Part shown: piece by piece, positions 60,649-64,000 of the stretch
How the letters are laid out: each line of letters opens with the position of its first letter
How positions within the stretch are numbered: position 1 is the stretch's first letter
From: Hymenobacter frigidus
GTDB taxonomy: Bacteria; Bacteroidota; Bacteroidia; Cytophagales; Hymenobacteraceae
Assembly (NCBI RefSeq): GCF_014640435.1
Contig: NZ_BMGY01000020.1
Span: forward strand, 1-64,000
Direction: 5' to 3'
Length of the DNA: 64,000 nt
The notes under the pieces: generated by a model
Seen by the model: only the letters and a program-made list of their open reading frames with translations
What the model was told of the DNA's origin: nothing
The model's database searches: none
Translations under genes and position numbers: made by a program

Positions 60649-61687
60649 TGGTGAGCGGCTCTACAGCCAAGGCTTCGGCCTCAGTGAATACGCTGCCCTT
60701 ATCGGCGGCAGCCACGGCGATGAAGCTGATGCCGCCCATCACCACCACCAGCAGGGTTTGGGCCCCGTGCACCACCAGCGCGTAGGCAATACCAGCCTCC
60801 TTGCTCACTCCGTACACCAACAGAATGCCCTGCACCATCACGTGGAACGGCCCGATACCGCCCGCCACCGGCGCAGCCATGCCAAATGCTCCAAACGTGA
60901 GCACTGCCAGGCCCGCACGCATGTCGAGGTTATACGTTTCGGGAAAGCAGAAAAATGCCAGGTAATCCATCAGGTAATAGACCGTCCAGGTAAACAGCGT
61001 GTGCAGCAGAAACACGCCCTTTTTCTCCAGCTTCAGTACGCTGAACACCCCGGCCAGCAGCCCTTTCACAAACAGGATGGCCTTGTTGAAAAATGCGTTT
61101 TGCCGCAGCCGTTCCAGGTTACGAAACAGCGCGTAAGCCACCGTGAGCAGCAACATCCCGCCGATGACCGCAGCGATAAGCAGCGGCGTGCGGTTGCGGG
61201 CCAGGGCTTCGTAGCGCCCGCCCAGCACCTGCACGTTCACAAAGCTCCAGAACGTGTTAAAATCGACGAGCAGCACCGCCCCCAGCAACCCCAGCAGCAC
61301 CAGCACGTCAATCACCCGCTCGGTCACGACCGTACCCAGGGCCACCTGCACCGGCACGCCGCTCGTGCGCCGCAGCACCGAGCACCGGATGACTTCCCCC
61401 ATGCGCGGCAGCACGATATTGGCCAGGTAGCCCACCATCATGGCGTGGTACACCGGCCAGTAGGGCACCGAATACTTGGAGGCCGTGAGCTGCATCTGCC
61501 AGCGGTAGGCCCGGCTGAAGTAGCCCAGTGCCGATAGCGTCAGGGTAAAACTCAGCCACCAGTAGTTAGCCGTGGCAATGTAGTGGCCGATACGCGACAG
61601 GTCCTGCCCGCGCACTGCATACACCATCAACGCGCCCGAAAGGGCTAGCAGCAGCGCGTATTTAAGAACAGTAAGGAAAGATTTCAA
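60641..61687 (-). CDS. Flippase-like membrane protein (LPG synthase transmembrane/UPF0104 family)
   Basis: 348 residues with about eight transmembrane helices. No ATG is in place; the frame begins with a TTG at 61687 (LKSFLTVLKYALLLALSGAL). Blocks seen in this family: NYWWLSFTLTLSALGYFSRA, YRWQMQLTASK, VYHAMMVGYLANIVLPRMGE, VIRCSVLRRTSGVPVQVALG and AAPVAGGIGPFHVMVQGILL. It resembles the membrane half of MprF and glycosyltransferase-associated flippases; a lipid-flipping or polyisoprenoid-binding role is inferred only from the family. Inner membrane. Ends in a repeat element. Confidence 0.88.
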   Translation of the reverse strand: MKSFLTVLKYALLLALSGALMVYAVRGQDLSRIGHYIATANYWWLSFTLTLSALGYFSRAYRWQMQLTASKYSVPYWPVYHAMMVGYLANIVLPRMGEVIRCSVLRRTSGVPVQVALGTVVTERVIDVLVLLGLLGAVLLVDFNTFWSFVNVQVLGGRYEALARNRTPLLIAAVIGGMLLLTVAYALFRNLERLRQNAFFNKAILFVKGLLAGVFSVLKLEKKGVFLLHTLFTWTVYYLMDYLAFFCFPETYNLDMRAGLAVLTFGAFGMAAPVAGGIGPFHVMVQGILLVYGVSKEAGIAYALVVHGAQTLLVVVMGGISFIAVAAADKGSVFTEAEALAVEPLTTE

Positions 61688-61722
61688 TGAGTGGGAGCGA
61701 GTTGGAGTAAGTTGGCTGAGCT

Positions 61723-61779
61723 ACCGGATTGGCTAATGATTCAACAGAAATGCTGTTTACCCATTAGCCCATTGCCGGT
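61723..61779. repeat. Nested inverted repeat between panD and the flippase-like gene
   Basis: ACCGGATTGGCTAATG at 61723-61738 pairs with CATTAGCCCATTGCCGGT at 61762-61779 (two bulges), and inside it AACAG-AAATG-CTGTT (61743-61757) forms a second stem. Probably also ends panD transcription. Confidence 0.7.
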
Positions 61780-61782
61780 CGC

Positions 61783-62130
61783 TTAGGCGAGGCGGTTCTG
61801 CTCGTTGGGGAAAATAACGGTTGGCTTGTGCTGCCGGGCTTCGGCGAAATCAATCAGCGCGTAGGAGAAGATGATGACCACATCGCCCACGCACACTTTC
61901 CGGGCCGCCGGGCCATTCAGGCAAATAATGCCCGTGCCGCGCTCGCCCCGGATGGTGTAGGTTTCGAACCGCTCGCCGTTGTTGACGTTCACCACCGTCA
62001 CTTTTTCGTTCTCCACGAAGTTGGCCGCGTCCAGCAAATCCTCATCAATTGTTACGCTGCCTACGTAGTGCAGTTCCGCCTGCGTGACCGTCACGCGGTG
62101 AATTTTGGATTTCATCACCTCAATATGCAT
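61783..62130 (-). CDS. panD: Aspartate 1-decarboxylase (pyruvoyl enzyme)
   Basis: 115 residues from the ATG at 62130. This start puts the self-cleavage site exactly at Gly24-Ser25 ([10 protein letters not shown]), as in E. coli PanD, so it is preferred over the ATG five codons later. Other family residues: [69 protein letters not shown]. It makes beta-alanine from aspartate for pantothenate. The panC gene upstream (same strand, 108 bases away) encodes the next step, and coaE lies further left. Confidence 0.96.
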   Translation of the reverse strand: MHIEVMKSKIHRVTVTQAELHYVGSVTIDEDLLDAANFVENEKVTVVNVNNGERFETYTIRGERGTGIICLNGPAARKVCVGDVVIIFSYALIDFAEARQHKPTVIFPNEQNRLA

Positions 62131-62159
62131 CGCTCGAAATAAGGGGTTGGTTAGGCCGG

Positions 62160-62167
62160 CAAAGATA
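62160..62167 (-). promoter_or_regulatory. Candidate promoter of panD, -7 box TATCTTTG
   Basis: Exact TAnnTTTG match on the minus strand, 29 bases ahead of the panD ATG, with TTTTG at 62195-62191 as a possible -33 element (23 bases apart). Suggests panD can be transcribed separately from panC. Confidence 0.5.
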
Positions 62168-62238
62168 AAGGCTTGACCCGCCGCAGACCCCAAAATTTCA
62201 ATTCGGTCACCGAAAGGACATCCATCTTAACTCGTTTT

Positions 62239-63087
62239 TCAGGCTTCTACCACCACGTTATCAATCAGCCGCACGCCGCCCAGGTGAGCAGCCAGGCACA
62301 GCACCACGGCCCGGCCGGCACCATAATCCGTCAACGGCTGCAAAGTCTGAGCATCGGCCACGGCCATGTACTCCACCGTGAACAGGGGCTCTTGGGCGAT
62401 GGAAGCTTCGGCAATGGCTTGCACCTGGGCGGGCGGCACGCCGCGCCGCACCTGAGCGGCGGCGGTCTGCAATACCTGGTAGAGCAGTGGCGCGGCGGCG
62501 CGGGCCGGGGCGTCGAGCCGGCGGTTGCGCGACGACATGGCCAGCCCGTCGGCCTCCCGGATGGTGGGGCAGGCCACTATTTCCAGGTCAAACGACAAAT
62601 CGGCCACCAGTTGCTTCACAATGGCCACCTGCTGCCAGTCTTTTTGCCCGAAATACGCCCGGTGCGGGCAGGCTAGGTGAAAAAGCTTGCTCACCACCGT
62701 GGCCACGCCGCTAAAGTGCCCCGGCCGGTGCGCGCCTTCCATCACCCGCTCCAGAGCCCCAAAATCGAAGCGCAGCACGGTGGTCTGCGAGTACATTTCA
62801 GCCACCGAAGGCACGAATAAAGCCGTGCAGCCGGCCGGGGCCAGCAGGGCCGCGTCGGCCTCGGGCACCCGTGGGTAAAGCCGAAAGTCCTCCGCGTTGT
62901 TGAACTGCGTAGGATTAACAAAAATACTGGCAATGACTTCGTTGCATTCGGCGCGGGCGGCTTGCACCAGTTGCAGGTGGCCGGCGTGCAGCGCCCCCAT
63001 GGTGGGCACCAGGCCCACACGGTGGCCCGCTTGGCGCGCTTGCTCCGTGTAAGCGTGCAACCCGGCGGCGGTAGTAAGTATCTGCAT
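62239..63087 (-). CDS. panC: Pantothenate synthetase
   Basis: 282 residues from the ATG at 63087 (MQILTTAAGLHAYTEQARQA). Nucleotidyltransferase motifs: GLVPTMGALHAGHLQLVQAA (HxGH), SIFVNPTQFNNAEDFRLYPR, GAHRPGHFSGVATVVSKLFH, YFGQKDWQQVAIVKQLVADL, and the KMSKS-like MSSRNRRLD. It joins pantoate and beta-alanine using ATP in the cytoplasm. Together with panD it covers the last part of pantothenate synthesis. Divergent from the glycogen-synthase-like gene, with about 120 bases between them. Confidence 0.97.
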   Translation of the reverse strand: MQILTTAAGLHAYTEQARQAGHRVGLVPTMGALHAGHLQLVQAARAECNEVIASIFVNPTQFNNAEDFRLYPRVPEADAALLAPAGCTALFVPSVAEMYSQTTVLRFDFGALERVMEGAHRPGHFSGVATVVSKLFHLACPHRAYFGQKDWQQVAIVKQLVADLSFDLEIVACPTIREADGLAMSSRNRRLDAPARAAAPLLYQVLQTAAAQVRRGVPPAQVQAIAEASIAQEPLFTVEYMAVADAQTLQPLTDYGAGRAVVLCLAAHLGGVRLIDNVVVEA

Positions 63088-63206
63088 AGGAGAGGAAGGC
63101 AATTGGAACAGCCCCCAAAGTAGCTTTTGTTGAATTTCCGCTCAAAATTGTTTAATTTTGTGCACCCATAGTATGGCCTTGTTCCATTCTCTTCAATAAT
63201 CCCTTT

Positions 63207-64000
63207 ATGTCGAAGCTAAGAATCCTCTACGCGGCCACCGAAATTGACCCGTTTCTGCAGACCACCAAGGTGGCTGAAATGCTGCGTCGGCTCCCCGCCA
63301 GCATGCAGGAAATGGGCTGCGAAATTCGCATTTTCGTACCGCGTTTTGGCATTATCAACGAGCGCAAGAACCGGTTGCACGAAGTAGTGCGCCTCTCGGG
63401 CATCAACATCGCCGTGGGCGATGACGAGAAGCCCTTGGTTATCAAGGTAGCATCTATTCCGACCGCCAAGCTCCAGGTTTACTTTATCGATAACGAAGAT
63501 TATTTCCATCGGAAGTCGGCCCTGGTCGACAAAAACGACAAGTTTTACGCCGACAATGACGAGCGCGCCATTTTCTTCTGCAAAGGTGTACTCGAAACCG
63601 TGAAGAAACTGGGCTGGTCGCCCAACATTGTGCATTGCTCCGACTGGATGACCGGTCTGATTCCGCTGTACCTGAAAACCACTTACAAGAAAGACCCGGT
63701 GTTCAAGGATGCCAAATCGGTGTTCTCGATTTACAGCAACGAGTTCGCAGACAAGTTCGAAGGCAATATCCTGGAGAAAGCCAAAATGCTCGACATTGAC
63801 GACGAGATGATGGCCTCGCTCAAGACGGCTGACTTCAGCGGCTTCATCAAAATGGGTATGGAATATGCCGACACCGTGGTTCGCTCCGACGAAGATTTCA
63901 GCGACAACATGAACGGCATGTTCCAGGAATATGCCCTGCATAAAAAGCTCAGCCAGGTAGCTACCGACGAAAACCTGCACTCATCCTACCTAGCGCTCTA
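63207..64000 (+). CDS. Glycogen/starch-synthase-like protein (N-terminal GT5-type domain), cut by the window end
   Basis: 264 residues visible from ATG 63207, frame open to the end. MSKLRILYAATEIDPFLQTT, EIRIFVPRFGIINERKNRLH, YFIDNEDYFHRKS, DNDERAIFFCKGVLETVKKL, WSPNIVHCSDWMTGLIPLYL and YADTVVRSDEDFSDNM are the N-terminal catalytic-domain blocks of glycogen synthase as found in a Bacteroidota subfamily of about 270 residues. That subfamily lacks the C-terminal nucleotide-binding half, and the ADP-glucose-binding KTGG motif near residue 15 is replaced by LQTTKV. The protein is therefore nearly complete here and probably not a normal synthase. Role unknown. Confidence 0.88.
   Translation, partial: MSKLRILYAATEIDPFLQTTKVAEMLRRLPASMQEMGCEIRIFVPRFGIINERKNRLHEVVRLSGINIAVGDDEKPLVIKVASIPTAKLQVYFIDNEDYFHRKSALVDKNDKFYADNDERAIFFCKGVLETVKKLGWSPNIVHCSDWMTGLIPLYLKTTYKKDPVFKDAKSVFSIYSNEFADKFEGNILEKAKMLDIDDEMMASLKTADFSGFIKMGMEYADTVVRSDEDFSDNMNGMFQEYALHKKLSQVATDENLHSSYLAL

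Overview
The window looks like a chromosomal piece of a high-GC Bacteroidota of the Cytophagales, most probably a Hymenobacter or close relative. The basis is protein type and genome style: several secreted proteins with type IX secretion (T9SS) C-terminal tails, a TonB-dependent receptor with a carboxypeptidase-like N-terminus, Bacteroidota-only families (DUF4293, DUF4476, DUF2795, an extra-long NusB, a one-domain glycogen-synthase-like protein), TAnnTTTG-type -7 promoter boxes in place of Shine-Dalgarno sites, and a lycopene cyclase as expected of a pigmented strain. No name was confirmed by any search.

Layout. 1-2330 is a nest of dead insertion sequences: an IS3-type element broken by point mutations and cut by an IS4-type element that is itself decayed. 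2354-5006 (minus strand) is a regulatory patch: a small peptide that resembles a lanthipeptide-type RiPP precursor, a truncated response regulator, a histidine kinase split by one amber codon, and a LuxR-type response regulator. 5856-8853 encodes a five-PAS hybrid-less sensor kinase and its single-domain response regulator. 9115-18993 is a run of five exported proteins on one strand, three with T9SS tails, including a DUF3494 ice-binding-type protein and a NIDO/HYR/SprB-repeat protein. 19328-36246 mixes housekeeping and envelope genes: tRNA-Phe, an Fe-S/CCG oxidoreductase pair, a PorE-like OmpA lipoprotein, a thiolase, a LamG T9SS protein followed by a tiny PID-CTERM-type protein, truA, and an ABC exporter. 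36348-44137 holds a beta-barrel protein, two tRNA-Pro genes, a TonB receptor behind a striking palindrome, a VOC protein and a second ABC exporter. 44216-64000 is mostly core metabolism: leucine-type and glutamate-type dehydrogenases, nusB, an isocitrate-type dehydrogenase, DUF1573-yajC-ybbR-like-coaE, an ArsR regulator, a LOG protein, crtY, a frameshifted ABC ATPase, DUF2795, DUF349, ettA, a zinc peptidase, rfaE2, a flippase-like membrane protein, panD, panC and a glycogen-synthase-like protein that runs off the end.

A feature that runs through the window is that many intergenic gaps are filled by long self-complementary repeats of several unrelated sequence families (REP-like elements). Some double as terminators, and two overlap gene ends or starts. 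The points most worth following are the orphan RiPP-like peptide, the ice-binding T9SS protein, the 17-bp palindrome upstream of the TonB receptor, the PID-CTERM mini-protein and the repeat families.
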